Positions 46,704-56,243 are shown, counted from the first letter of the stretch. The stretch: 64,000 bases of DNA from JANXQG01 sp963709175 (GCA_963709175.1 CAVPVK010000007.1:1550001-1614000); one strand, 5' to 3'. The notes: generated by a model from the letters alone, not told the origin. Numbers and translations: made by a program.

Positions 46704-47829
46704 TCACGGGGCCGCCTTGGTTGCGGGGGGATCCGATTCTGGCGCGGAGATGTTCCGCGATCGAATCCTGACCGTGATCCTTTGCATTTCTTCCAACTTA
46801 TTGCGCACGTCCTGCGGCACCGCCTTGAGCTGCTCGGGCGTGTCGATAGGACCTTGAAAGATCTCCTTGCCAGCAGCGTCCTTGGCGGTTAGGATCTGGT
46901 GACCGTCGCGATTCGTGATGAGCAACTGCTGCTTGTCGTCGCCAAAGGTAGCCACGAAGCCGGGAACGAGCGGGGCAGCGCCCTCGATCCAGCGAGCCGT
47001 GAATGGTTGCAATGGTTTGCTAATCCCAGCAAGCGGCTGGACGAAGGCCGCGACGGCACCCGGTGGATAATTCGGATCGAAAGCGCCAGGCTGCGTGTAG
47101 AAAATGGCATTGCCGTCGTCATCCATGGCATAAGTCTCTCGCTCTTCGAGTTTGGCGTCGATCTTCTTCGGTTCGCCTTGGCGAATGACCGTGAGTTTCA
47201 CGGTGTCGCCCGACTTGTACATGCGGATCAGGCCGACAAACTGTGCGGGATTAATCAGCCATTGGTCATCGCACTTCTCGATGACATCGTGGACCTCCAA
47301 GCCGGCGGTCGCGGCAGAGCTCTTCGGCTCGACCATCTCGACCACCAATCCGGCCTTGAGCTTTAGCTGCGAGCGGAGGGTGGCCGAGGGGCGGCTTGTG
47401 ACCACGCCGAGGAATGCCGTCTTTTCCGCTTTGCCGGCCCGCGTGGTGCGGAATGCGGCGATCGTACGTGGACCGTCGCCCTCTGGGCCCGGCACGGACA
47501 TGCCGCCGGGCGGAATGCCATACGACGGTTCCGCGGCCATCCCGCGACGAATAAAGAATTTCTCCCCCGGCCCCGGCGCGGGAAGTGGACCCGGGCCTGC
47601 CATGAATCCACCCCCGGCAGCGCCCTCAGCCCCAGGTGGAGGAATGGCGTGGCCCGAAACCACGACCGTACCGCTGCCGCTCAGCGTGACCGGCCCACTT
47701 TGAACTTCGACGGTGGCTGCCGGCGCGGTTGTTGTGGTGGCGCGGGGATCGCTCGGTGATTGTGGCGCTCGACCATGTTCCGCTCAACAGCATGCCGCCG
47801 AGCAAGGGGGTCATAATCCACTTCGTCAT
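46704..47829 (-). CDS. Exported PDZ-domain protein (one frameshift)
   Basis: Repaired length about 375 residues. ATG 47829 starts a signal peptide 'MTKWIMTPLLGGMLLSG'; near 47,755 the frame shifts ('ITER' must continue as 'SDPRATTTTAPAATVEVQSG'). A Pro/Gly-rich linker leads to a PDZ domain ('AFLGVVTSRPSATLRSQL', 'VVEMVEPKSSAATAGLEVHD') and a beta-rich C-terminal part ('LLITNRDGHQILTAKDAAG'). There is no protease domain. It may be a periplasmic adaptor. It is downstream of the anti-sigma-like gene on the same strand. Confidence 0.65.
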
Positions 47830-48022
47830 CGTACTTTTCCTCTCGGGATGAGGGGAACCGCCGCCGGCACGAATTCGCGACGCCGTGGTCGTGGAGGATG
47901 CTTCCGCCGCTGTGATTCCCATAGGGTTGTTGAATGTTCGCTCGTGCTTGTGGTGTTTCCCATCGTAAAACGGAGTTCATTTCGCTCTCTCAAAACGGAA
48001 TAGATTCTGTTCTCCGAGGGAT

Positions 48023-48580
48023 TCAATACTGTTCCTTGGTCGCCAGGAACATCACCCTGGTCGGCACGATCAAGCGACTCTCCAAATTTCCTTGCGGATC
48101 GAGTAGTTCCACCCGCTCGAATTCTCGGTAAAGCAGCTTCCGCACCGGAACGTTGCCTTCCAGCACCACGGTCTCGGCCACGTCACTCCAGGTCGAAGTC
48201 CGTACCACCGGCGGGGCTTCGATCGGCCGGATCGTGGGAACAGTTTTGTTCTTTGTATCTTTAGTTTCAACTGGGTTTTTTTCTTCATTGCCGGCCACTG
48301 CGACCACCGGTATAGAGCGGTGGGCGGCCGTCGTCCGCCACACTACTAGCACGACCGCCAGACAGACCGCGACGCCGATCGCCAGATGGATCGGCCGCCG
48401 ACTGCGAAAGTCCGGGTGCCGCGTCGCGACCTCCGCGCCGTGAAGGCGATGCATGACGCGCACCACGAAGGTCGCGTCGGCCGCCGATTCCGGCGCCACC
48501 AGGCCCGTGAGCCGGTCAAGCACATTTTCCAGGCGATCATTGGAGCGGCCTGCATCGGAGGGAGTTTCATTGATTCGCAT
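48023..48580 (-). CDS. Anti-sigma-like membrane protein
   Basis: 185 residues from ATG 48580. A short cytoplasmic helical part ('SNDRLENVLDRLTGLVAP', 'ADATFVVRVMHRLHG') is followed by one membrane helix ('IHLAIGVAVCLAVVLVVW') and an extracytoplasmic domain. The stop-start distance to the ECF sigma gene is 11 bases, so it is the likely anti-sigma partner. It has no obvious Zn-finger (ZAS) motif. Confidence 0.65.
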   Translation of the reverse strand: MRINETPSDAGRSNDRLENVLDRLTGLVAPESAADATFVVRVMHRLHGAEVATRHPDFRSRRPIHLAIGVAVCLAVVLVVWRTTAAHRSIPVVAVAGNEEKNPVETKDTKNKTVPTIRPIEAPPVVRTSTWSDVAETVVLEGNVPVRKLLYREFERVELLDPQGNLESRLIVPTRVMFLATKEQY

Positions 48581-48591
48581 GGTTTTCCATC

Positions 48592-49113
48592 TCAAAAATT
48601 GATTTCGGCAAATCGCTCCCGCAGGCGGGCGTATCCGCGCGAGAGCTGCTTGGTCACCGTCCCCACGGGGCGGCCGAGCACTTGGGCGATTTCTGCTACG
48701 CTCTGGCCGCCGAAATGTCGCATAAGCAATAGTTGTCGTTCCCGTTCGGGCAGGCACATCAAGGCCGCGAACAGCGCCTCGTCGTCGCGGTCGAGACCGG
48801 CGTTGCCGGCCGTGGCCAGGTGTGCGGCGTGATCCAAGGGCACGTCGTGCCGCCATGTCCGCCCGATCCGCTCCGCCTGACGGCGGACAATAGTCAGCAA
48901 CCATGGTCCGAAGAGCGAACCCTCCCGCAGACCCGACAATTTGCCATATGCTGTGATGAACGCCTCTTGGGCGGCATCTTCTGCGGCATGATGGTCGCCG
49001 AGGCGGCGAAACGCCACCCCCCGCGCCATCCGCTGATAGCGGCCGACCAGTGTCGCGAAGGCCGCTTGGTCGCCGTACAGTACCGAGGATACAAGTTCGC
49101 TATCGGACTGCAT
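48592..49113 (-). CDS. ECF-type RNA polymerase sigma factor
   Basis: 173 residues from ATG 49113. Region 2: 'DQAAFATLVGRYQRMARGVA', 'HAAEDAAQEAFITAYGKLSG', 'FGPWLLTIVRRQAERIGR'. Region 4: 'LPERERQLLLMRHFGGQSV' with HTH 'AEIAQVLGRPVGTVTKQL'. Upstream open frame to 49374 lacks support. With the membrane protein downstream it forms a second ECF/anti-sigma pair in this window. Confidence 0.87.
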   Translation of the reverse strand: MQSDSELVSSVLYGDQAAFATLVGRYQRMARGVAFRRLGDHHAAEDAAQEAFITAYGKLSGLREGSLFGPWLLTIVRRQAERIGRTWRHDVPLDHAAHLATAGNAGLDRDDEALFAALMCLPERERQLLLMRHFGGQSVAEIAQVLGRPVGTVTKQLSRGYARLRERFAEINF

Positions 49114-49351
49114 GAACGACCTGCGGCTAAGCGACGGGTTGACAAACGAGCCTAAAGTATAGAGTGTTCCATGCGGCGGTTTGCGACAAGGCCCGAAAAA
49201 TTTTGTCCGCGGGGAGCACGATATGGTCTGCGCAAAAGTGGGCGTTTTGATGCTTCCTGGCAACAGAGCCCAACTGCCGCTCTTGCTTCGGTCGCTACGC
49301 GAGTGCAAGGTACCGGTTGCCCTACCCGCTCCCACCTGCAAGAATGGACAC

Positions 49352-50432
49352 ATGACACGCGTTGTTCTGGCCATGTCGGGCGGAGTCGATAGCAGCGTGG
49401 CTGCCTGGCTGCTCCGCCAGGCGGGCCACGATGTGATCGGCCTCTTTATGCGCCATGGGCATCAGGAATTGACGGCCTGCGCTACGTCTGCTGGGGCATC
49501 GCGGAAACAAGGCTGCTGTCAGCGCCAGTGATGCGGCCGATGCGCGGCGCGTCGCCGAGCGATTGGAAATTCCCTTCTATGCAATTAATTTTCAGCGGGA
49601 ATTCGATCGGATTATCCGTTACTTCATCTCCGAGTACACTACCGGCCGCACGCCCAATCCCTGCGTGGTTTGCAACACATGGCTGAAATTCGGCAAGCTG
49701 CTGGAGTACGCCCAAAGCGTCGGGGCCGGGCAAATCGCCACGGGTCATTACGCCCGGCTGGTTTCCGCACCCGATGGCCGATTGGCCCTCTCGAAGGGGC
49801 TCGATGCGGGCAAGGACCAATCTTACGTGTTGTGGGGAATCCGGCCAGAGATAGTGGCGCGGCTGCAGTTTCCTGTGGGAGGCTACCGCAAGGAGGAGAT
49901 CCGCCAGATCGCCGACCATCTCGACCTCCGCCAAGTGGCCGAGAAGCCGGATAGCCAGGAGATTTGCTTCATTCCTGACCAAGACCACGCCCGCTTTATC
50001 CGCCAGAATCACCCCGATTGCGCTACGGGCGGCCAGATTGTAACCACCGAGGGGCGGGTGGTCGGCCGGCACGACGGTATCGAGAAATTCACGATCGGCC
50101 AGCGGAAAGGGTTAGGGGTTGCCTTTGGCGAGCCGCGCTATGTAGTGCGGATCGACGCCCGGACGCAGGAAGTCGTGGTCGGCGTCAAGGACGAGCTTGC
50201 CCGGCGGAACCTTGCGGCCAGCGGCGCGAACTGGTTCTTTCGCCCGCCATTGCGGTTCGAGTGCCAGGTGAAGATCCGCTACCGCAGCCCGGCGGTCGCG
50301 GCCGAGGTGGAAATTCTGCCCGGCGACCGATTCCGCGTCGAGTTTCTCGAGCCGTGCTACGGCGTTGCCCCGGGCCAGGCCGCGGTCTGCTATCGGGGCG
50401 AAGAAGTCCTGGGCGGCGGCTGGATCGATTGA
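49352..50432 (+). CDS. mnmA: tRNA-specific 2-thiouridylase (one frameshift)
   Basis: Repaired length about 360 residues from ATG 49352. PP-loop 'VLAMSGGVDSSVAAWLL', then 'RHGHQE'; near 49,528 an extra base breaks 'KQGCC|SASDAADARRVAERL'. After it come 'FQREFDRIIRYFISEY', 'RTPNPCVVCN' (catalytic Cys), 'KDQSYVLW', 'EKPDSQEICFIPD' (second Cys) and the C-terminal beta-barrel. MnmA thiolates U34 of tRNA-Lys/Glu/Gln. It is normally important for growth, which supports an assembly error rather than a pseudogene. Confidence 0.9.
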
Positions 50433-50579
50433 GCAGATTGGCATGTCTCCGCAGAGTTAATCGCACTACGATTGAAATTAACGAATGTTAACTTTTTCCC
50501 GAACTATAATCTGAATCAGGCCCCCTGGGTGGTGGTACCGACTTGACCAGCGCCGACCTTGCTTCCGCCAACCTGACCA

Positions 50580-50729
50580 ATGCTAACCTTCGCCGAACGG
50601 CTCGCCGAACTGGCCGCCGTGTCGATCGACGCCGGGGTTTACGTCAAGGCCGGCTTGCTCACCGTGGTTTATTGGGGCAATTTCCGCCGGGGACCGTCCG
50701 GGTTCGACCGCTGGTCCGGGAAGAGGTGA
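50580..50729 (+). CDS. Possible small protein
   Basis: A 49-residue frame 'MLTFAERLAELAAVSIDAGV' then 'YVKAGLLTVVYWGNFRRGPS' with codon use like neighbouring genes but no clear ribosome binding site. Upstream, another frame spells a pentapeptide-like 'ADLASANLTNANL', so this may be the remnant of a larger gene. No family recognised. Confidence 0.3.
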   Translation: MLTFAERLAELAAVSIDAGVYVKAGLLTVVYWGNFRRGPSGFDRWSGKR

Positions 50730-50756
50730 CGCCGACAACCTCACCCCCCAAGCGAT

Positions 50757-50872
50757 AGGGGACTCGGGTGTCCCCTACAAGGGGACATTTCGCGCCCGAA
50801 CCCGGGGCATGGGTGCCCCCTATCCCATAAAGGGACCAGAACAGGCGACTGGTGCCTGTCGGCACCGTCGCC
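50757..50872. terminator. Cluster of three strong hairpins between convergent genes
   Basis: AGGGGAC-N6-GTCCCCT (50757-50776), GGGGCA-N4-TGCCCC (50804-50819) and GGCGAC-T-GGTGCC-TGTC-GGCACC-GTCGCC (50844-50872). They lie downstream of mnmA and of the convergent PEP-CTERM gene and could end both transcripts. The motifs GTCCCCT and GGTGCCTGTC are also common dispersed intergenic motifs. Confidence 0.55.
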
Positions 50873-50973
50873 ATAATGAGAGAAAGCACGGGTGATATCG
50901 CCATGCCATGAGCGCATAAGAAACCCGCGCCGAGTTCAGCGCGGGCCTTGTTCTTTGACAATTTGGAACCGAA

Positions 50974-51834
50974 CTATGCGGCCTTCCGCTTGCGCCACCA
51001 GCCGAGACCGACAGCGAGGGTGCTGAGCAACGACCAGACGATGAAGGTGGTGGGTTCGGGAATGGCCCCTCCACCACCATTGATCACGTACGAGTTGGCT
51101 ACTAAAGCAGGGGTTGTACCGTCATTGAAGGTCAAAACCACGTTACTGGAAGGGACGTTCGCGACTTGGGTCCAATATGTCGAGTTGTCAAGATCGGTAA
51201 AAGGGAACGTGACGCCGGCATCAATCGGATTACCAGAACCGATCGGCCCCACATGGTAGACGAACTGGGGGCCATAGCCTTGTAAATATCCCGCGATTCC
51301 GGGTATGAGATTCAGCGGAGCGAAACCATTGGCATCAGTCGTATAGGCCATGGCGGCACCATTGAACTCGCCGAAGTAGCCGTGGCCGCTTTGCACCACG
51401 TATTTTATGGAATTAACAAACAGTTGGTCGATATTCGGATCGTAAGGATCACCGGACAGAGAACCAAGGAGATTATCTCCGCCATCCCAGTTCATCAGGG
51501 CAACACCACCCTGCGTCGCGCTGCCGTATGCGCCGACATACGCCTGGATATTGGCCGCTGCCGCCGAACTAAGACCGCTTCCAAAACCGGAATCGTACCG
51601 CGATACCACTACTGCACTAAAGCTGTTCAAGAACCCAGGCGTGGCCAACTCGGCCGTACTCACGAGCTCCGCGTTATACCCAAGCGCGTCGATTCTCTGG
51701 ACCATGGGGTTGCCGCCATCAGTCGATTGCCCGTCGAGCCAGACCGCCACATTAGCAGCCATCGCCGAAGCGATGGTGGGCAGGGTGACCAGGAGGCCGA
51801 ACACGCTCAACAAAACAGGTACTTTACTCCGCAT
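50974..51834 (-). CDS. PEP-CTERM exported protein
   Basis: 286 residues from ATG 51834, behind AAAGGAGCGATAAAC. Signal peptide 'VPVLLSVFGLLVTLPTIASA', then an alpha/beta domain beginning 'NVAVWLDGQSTDGGNP', with 'VVVSRYDSGFGSGLSSAAAA' and 'GGVALMNWDGGDNLLGSLSG', resembling a class-I glutamine-amidotransferase-like or ThuA-like fold without a recognisable catalytic triad. It ends 'IPEPTTFIVWSLLSTLAVGL' plus 'WWRKRK', a PEP-CTERM signal. A surface protein of unknown function. Confidence 0.75.
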   Translation of the reverse strand: MRSKVPVLLSVFGLLVTLPTIASAMAANVAVWLDGQSTDGGNPMVQRIDALGYNAELVSTAELATPGFLNSFSAVVVSRYDSGFGSGLSSAAAANIQAYVGAYGSATQGGVALMNWDGGDNLLGSLSGDPYDPNIDQLFVNSIKYVVQSGHGYFGEFNGAAMAYTTDANGFAPLNLIPGIAGYLQGYGPQFVYHVGPIGSGNPIDAGVTFPFTDLDNSTYWTQVANVPSSNVVLTFNDGTTPALVANSYVINGGGGAIPEPTTFIVWSLLSTLAVGLGWWRKRKAA

Positions 51835-52159
51835 GTTTATCGCTCCTTTGTTTATCAAAATAGGAAATTCTCTTTCTTACCTGTTCCTCTTATTTCTCCG
51901 CCGGAGAACCTCAATTCCTGACACCAATAAAAGCAGCTTTTTTTAAAGCACACAGATCTATGCGAAAATATTGGCCCGCGACCGGATGCAATTCCGTCCG
52001 CCTGCCCCCAGTCTGCCGGAGTGGCAATCGGCACCATCTCTTCGGGACAGAGCTGTGTCCGGGGCCCATAAGTGGTACCGTTCGGCCGCGTTGTTGCGGC
52101 CGTTTGAAAAGAAGATTCCGGGGGCTTGACGGACTGCTGTTACTTGATAACAAACAAGC

Positions 52160-52456
52160 ATGAGCAAGCCGGGGCCAACGATGACTGAAGTGCTGAAGAC
52201 CGCAATCATGGAAAGCGGGCTAAGCCGGTATCGGATCGCACAAGAAACGGGAAATACCGAGGCTTCGCTGTGCCGGTTTGTGAGCGGCGAGACATCCCTT
52301 CGGCTCGACAAGGCCGACCGGCTGGCCGCATACCTGGGGCTTCGGCTAGTGCCGGACCCCGACGCCGTGCCGCCGACGCCGACGCCGGAAAACCGGGCAA
52401 GGCCGAAACTGGCGAAGCGAAGAACCAAGGTGAAGGCGAAACGAAAAGCGAACTGA
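52160..52456 (+). CDS. XRE-like HTH protein
   Basis: 98 residues. The first 60 form an HTH: 'VLKTAIMESGLSRYRIAQET', 'GNTEASLCRFVSGETSLRLD', 'KADRLAAYLGLRLV'. The remainder is a basic Pro/Lys/Arg tail. Such short regulators sit directly upstream of integrases in planctomycete genomic islands and probably control the element. ATG 52160 or 52181 are both possible. Confidence 0.75.
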   Translation: MSKPGPTMTEVLKTAIMESGLSRYRIAQETGNTEASLCRFVSGETSLRLDKADRLAAYLGLRLVPDPDAVPPTPTPENRARPKLAKRRTKVKAKRKAN

Positions 52457-52487
52457 CCGGCGCGACCGAAACTTGAAAGGCGAAATC

Positions 52488-53884
52488 ATGGGAAGCGTAT
52501 TCAAGAAGACCGCAACCAAGCCGCTGCCGACCGGGGCGAAGATCATCATCCGCAAGGGGCAACGGTTCGCCGAGTGGATCGACGCAAAGCAAAAACGCCG
52601 GACGGCACCCGTCACCGTCGGGAAGGACGGCACCGACCGCATTGTGATTACCGCTCGGACCTACACCGCGAAGTATCGGGACGGCTCGGGAATCGTGCAA
52701 GAAGTGGCGACCGGCTGCCGGGACGAATCCGCCGCCCGTTCGATACTGACCGATCTGGAACGGCGGGCCGCGCGGGTGAAGGGGAAGATTCTCACCGCCG
52801 CCGAAGACCGCATGATAGACCACCAGGAAACGCCGCTCGGGGAGCATATCGACGCCAACCTTATGAAGTTCGACGCCGAAGGGACTTCACCCGTTCACCG
52901 TGCGAACGTCCGGCGGGCGCTCGACCGGCTCGCCGCTGACTGCCAATTCAAGCGGCTGCCCGACTTGGGGCGCGAAGCTCTGGAAAAGTGGCTTGTCTCG
53001 CAAGAGAAGGCCGAAATGGGGGCGCGGACTCGCAACACCTACCGCGCCGCCGCCCTGGCCTTTTTGCAACTGGGGCATGGAAACGGGTCGGCTGGTGTCG
53101 AATCCCTTTGCCAAAGTGCCGAAGGCCGACGAAGACGTTGACTACCGCCGGCAACGCCGGGCGCTGACCGAAGACGAACTTCGCCGCTTGCTCGACGTGG
53201 CACGCCGCCGGCCGCTGGTGGACGCGATGACGATTCGACGGGGCAAGCGGAAAGGCGAAGCGGTCGCCGTCCTACGCCAAGACACCCGCCGGCGGCTGGA
53301 ATGGCTCGGACGGGAACGGGAACTGATCGACAAGACGCTGGTGCTTACCGGGCTGCGCAAGGGCGAACTGGCTTCGCTCACCGTGGGGCAACTGGTGCTT
53401 GACGCCGACCCGGCTTTCCTGGCGCTTGATGCTGCGTCACTCCTTCGGCACGTTGTTGAGCAAGAGCGGGGTATCGCCGCGGACGGCACAGGCCGCCATG
53501 CGTCATTCCGACGTGAATCTGACCATGAACACCGACACCGACCCGAAGCTGTTGGACGTGGCCGGGGCCGTGGAATCGCTTCCAAGTCTCCCACTTGGGG
53601 CTGGTCCGCAACGGCAAGCCGTCGTCGTAAGTGCAACGGGCACCGATGATTTGACCCCTTCCCGGTTTGCACCAAAGTTTGCACCAACTATCGGCAAACC
53701 GTGCATATTGGGGTCAATTCTGGACAAGGCGACCGGCACAAGGGGCGAAAGTGAAACGGCAGGGGTTGTCGCCGCAAGTGCTTGCCCTGTCAAACGAACC
53801 AACCCGCTGACATTCGCTGTCAACGGGTTGCGGAAAGTGGAGACGAACGGGATCGAACCGTCAACCCCTAGCTTGCAAAGCTAG
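52488..53884 (+). pseudogene. Tyrosine recombinase/integrase, disabled
   Basis: The N-terminal arm and core-binding domains are present ('LGEHIDANLMKFDAEGTSPV', 'HRANVRRALDRLAAD'). A T-run insertion near 53,052 shifts the frame ('AAALAF' continues 'CNWGMETGRLVSNPF'). Catalytic Arg I is in 'VLTGLRKGELASLTVGQL'. At about 53,425-53,435 the sequence jumps, with another frame change, from 'AFLAL' to 'LRHSFGTLLSKSGVSPRTAQ', losing roughly 100 residues including the start of HxxR box II. 'AAMRHSDVNLTMN' is kept, but the nucleophile Tyr of 'MN-x-YTDPK' is Asp (codon 53534-53536). The C-terminus reads into tRNA-Ala. Confidence 0.8.
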
Positions 53885-53910
53885 TGCTCTCCCAATTGAG
53901 CTACGTCCCC
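53838..53910 (-). tRNA. tRNA-Ala (anticodon TGC)
   Basis: 73 bases on the minus strand fold as a full cloverleaf: acceptor GGGGACG/CGTCTCC (one G-T pair), D-arm with GCTCAATTGGGAGAGC, anticodon stem CTAGC/GCTAG with loop TTTGCAA (anticodon TGC) and T-loop TTCGATC. CCA is not encoded. Its 3' half overlaps the end of the integrase frame (stop at 53884), so it is the probable attachment site. Confidence 0.93.
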
Positions 53911-54051
53911 AAAGTTAGCTAAAGTCTTGTCCTGTCGTAATTTACACGTTTGAAACTTCTGTATGGGTTGGTAACGGTGCTGGTCGTAAGTCGTTGATTC
54001 TCGGTCACCTGACAGGCAAAACCGTCACCGCGAACCGTCACCGCCGATTAC

Positions 54052-54330
54052 TTAGTGCCTCACCTTCTTTACGGTCGACTGTTCCGCCTGAACGTCGCTA
54101 TCTTGGGCATCCTCTATGCCGTCTTCGATTTCGCGAGCGAATCGCAACAGATCGTCTTTTGCCCTCTTCCATGCGGCTAAACCGATCCTGATTTTCGGGA
54201 TCCTGCGGTCAACGACCTCTTTTGCGTTTACCTGGACCTTCTCGAAATTGACGGCCAGCCTGCCAACGTATTCCCCTAACTCCTCTGGACTCAAGGACTT
54301 CTGCTTATCTTCTTTCGATACGCTTCCCAT
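54052..54330 (-). CDS. Hypothetical helical protein
   Basis: 92 residues, GGAGGAAACGAAGTT before ATG 54330. It is entirely charged and helical ('SPEELGEYVGRLAVNFEKVQ', 'AAWKRAKDDLLRFAREIEDG'). Its DNA is lower in GC than its neighbours, suggesting acquisition. No family recognised; it points away from the DUF1580 gene. Confidence 0.6.
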   Translation of the reverse strand: MGSVSKEDKQKSLSPEELGEYVGRLAVNFEKVQVNAKEVVDRRIPKIRIGLAAWKRAKDDLLRFAREIEDGIEDAQDSDVQAEQSTVKKVRH

Positions 54331-54534
54331 AACTTCGTTTCCTCCAATCGAAGATTATCACGTTTTATCTATCACCGTCAAGTAGCTAAGTGCTTTCGTC
54401 TATTGGACTTGCGATCCAACTTTGTGAAACGCCGTGAATGGGGCTTGACAGTTTTTCAGGATTCTGAATAATGATGTACGGTTACGATACGACAAGCGTC
54501 GAAGTGATAAACAACGAACGAAAGAACAACGAAC

Positions 54535-54888
54535 GTGATCGACCTGTCTCGCGAAACACCGGTGACCTTCGAGGCGGCTCCCGCCCTGGTGCCGGCAATT
54601 AACGCGGTGGCAGGAATGGAGGCCCGCCGCCAACTTCATCCCCGGACTCTCTACAACTGGGCAACTAAGGGCAAGCGGGGAGTCGTCCTCGAATCGGCGG
54701 CGATCGGCGGAATCCTGGTCACGTCGCGCGAAGCCTTGCAGCGGTTCTTCACTCGCCTTTCGGCGGCACGCGAAGAAAAGCTGCTCAGCAATCGTTGCCA
54801 AACGGAAGCAAACGGCCGCACTTCGCGGCGCTCGCCCAAAAGGAATCTTGAGGCCCGCGAGCGATTGCAGCGGGAACATGGAGTTTAG
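54535..54888 (+). CDS. DUF1580 protein (HTH/excisionase-like)
   Basis: 117 residues from GTG 54535. 'MIDLSRETPVTFEAAPALVP', 'HPRTLYNWATKGKRGVVLES' and 'GGILVTSREALQRFFTRLSA' follow the pattern of DUF1580, a planctomycete-specific family related to MerR/excisionase-type DNA-binding proteins, found in mobile regions. It probably controls or assists excision of the element, or regulates its genes. Confidence 0.75.
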   Translation: MIDLSRETPVTFEAAPALVPAINAVAGMEARRQLHPRTLYNWATKGKRGVVLESAAIGGILVTSREALQRFFTRLSAAREEKLLSNRCQTEANGRTSRRSPKRNLEARERLQREHGV

Positions 54889-54893
54889 AAATC

Positions 54894-55106
54894 ATGGCAA
54901 AGAGAAGGCCGAATAAGAGCCACAAACCTTTCTACGGCCCCGGCCGCCCGCGTGGGCTTGACCCGGCGGACTATCTCACCCTGGCCCGCATGGTCAGGGA
55001 CGGCCAAGCGACCTGGGAGGAACTGGAGGCGAAGGGCCTGGCGTTGCCTTCGCGCAGGAAGTCGGACTTCCGCCGGTTCGTGGAAAAGGAATTAGGCAGC
55101 AAATAA
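54894..55106 (+). CDS. Small basic hypothetical protein
   Basis: 70 residues, six bases after the DUF1580 stop. Basic N-terminus ('KRRPNKSHKPFYGPGRPRGL') followed by two helices ('YLTLARMVRDGQATWEELEA'). No family recognised; its tight spacing supports an operon of element genes. Confidence 0.55.
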   Translation: MAKRRPNKSHKPFYGPGRPRGLDPADYLTLARMVRDGQATWEELEAKGLALPSRRKSDFRRFVEKELGSK

Positions 55107-55181
55107 CCAGACCGCCACGGCAGGCGGCCCCACCACAGCGGCCAGCGCGTCACGGAAGGCGCCGGCCGGGAGGAAGTGAAC

Positions 55182-55490
55182 ATGACCCTCGCAAGCCTCA
55201 CCGCCTTACTCGACTCCCGTGCCGACGCCCGCGCAGATCTCGGCCTCGCCCTGGACTACTTGCGTCGCATGTGCCAGACCGGTGGACGCCCGGAAATCGA
55301 GACGGCGGCCTTCATGGTCCAGCGGCACCTGATCGGCTGCGAGTACGATCCCGACGACGCGGACGAAATCAGCGACACGGTGATCTACCTCAAGACCCGC
55401 GTGCGGTTTGCCGTCTGCGAGCGGCTGCGGCCGTTCCTGCTGGCTTTGGTGGAAGCGGTGCAGGCCATGTGCGAGACGGCGGAGGAGTGA
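55182..55490 (+). CDS. Hypothetical protein of the element
   Basis: 102 residues from ATG 55182, with GGGAGGAAGTGAAC upstream (the GTG at 55176 is too close to it). Helical and acidic: 'LTALLDSRADARADLGLALD', 'DDADEISDTVIYLKTRVRFA'. No family recognised. Confidence 0.6.
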   Translation: MTLASLTALLDSRADARADLGLALDYLRRMCQTGGRPEIETAAFMVQRHLIGCEYDPDDADEISDTVIYLKTRVRFAVCERLRPFLLALVEAVQAMCETAEE

Positions 55491-55493
55491 ATC

Positions 55494-55781
55494 ATGAGAC
55501 TATCGACCTACATGCTCTGCTGGAAGGGGCGGCTTAACCAATACTGGGACGCGGACTTGCGGATGGAACGCGCCGCGCAAATACGCGAGGAAATCGCGAA
55601 GGACGGCCGAGTTGCTGTCAAGCAGCGAGTCGTCGCGGCGGTTGCGCGACGGCTACGGCGACAGTGGCGGCGACGGCTACGGCGACGGCGACGGCTACGG
55701 TGGCGGCGACGGCTACGGCAGGTCGCTTTAACGAATCACGCCACGGCGCGTTGCCGCGGCACATTGTTGGAAGTGTTTTAG
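55494..55781 (+). CDS. Hypothetical protein, probably frameshifted before a Gly/Tyr/Asp repeat
   Basis: 95 residues as read. The first 45 ('STYMLCWKGRLNQYWDADLR', 'MERAAQIREEIAK') look like protein. After that this frame becomes an Arg-rich run, while the +1 frame of 55640-55731 reads GYGDSGGDGYGDGDGYGGGD and stops at 55729-55731. Gly/Tyr/Asp tails of this sort occur on planctomycete mobile-element proteins, so a one-base slip in the repeat is likely. Confidence 0.5.
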   Translation: MRLSTYMLCWKGRLNQYWDADLRMERAAQIREEIAKDGRVAVKQRVVAAVARRLRRQWRRRLRRRRRLRWRRRLRQVALTNHATARCRGTLLEVF

Positions 55782-55796
55782 GAAAGGATTTATCGA

Positions 55797-56243
55797 ATGT
55801 CTGAGATCAAGGTAAAGGTCGTGGCGGCCCACCAGGACGAAGTCAACGGGCAGCTTGCCAGCGTGATCACCATCGCGGGCGTCAACGCCCAGGGCAGGGA
55901 GGCCGGGCGGCTGGAGCTGCCCGGCACGCTGGCCGACGTGGGCGGCGTCACCGTTGGCGAGGAGTACACGCTGGCCCTCGTGCCGTTGGTTCCCACGTCC
56001 AGCGCGGTTGCGGCTCCGGCCAGCCCGGTCGTGGCCCCGGCGACGGTTCCGGCCACACCGACGACCCCCGCCATTTCGGTGGCTCCGGTTGCCCACCCGC
56101 TGGTTATCACGCCCGCCACCGCGGCCGCGACGGTCCCGGTCACGGCGGCAACGAAGGCCACCACCCCGCCGGCAGTGTCGACGCCCGCTTCGACGACCGC
56201 AAGCACCAACACGACCGCGGCCTCGGCCTCGGCGAGCAAGTAG
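55797..56243 (+). CDS. Hypothetical protein with Pro/Ala/Thr-rich tail
   Basis: 148 residues. A small beta domain ('MSEIKVKVVAAHQDEVNGQL', 'VGEEYTLALVPLV') is followed by 80 residues of almost only Pro, Ala, Thr, Val and Ser. ATG 55797 follows GGAAAGGATTTATCGA. The N-terminal part may be a structural or accessory phage protein; no family recognised. Confidence 0.6.
   Translation: MSEIKVKVVAAHQDEVNGQLASVITIAGVNAQGREAGRLELPGTLADVGGVTVGEEYTLALVPLVPTSSAVAAPASPVVAPATVPATPTTPAISVAPVAHPLVITPATAAATVPVTAATKATTPPAVSTPASTTASTNTTAASASASK

Noticed and set aside
52120..52155. Sigma-70 promoter (TTGACG … GATAAC) before the HTH gene
   Set aside because: The spacer is 14 bases, too short for a normal -35/-10 pair.
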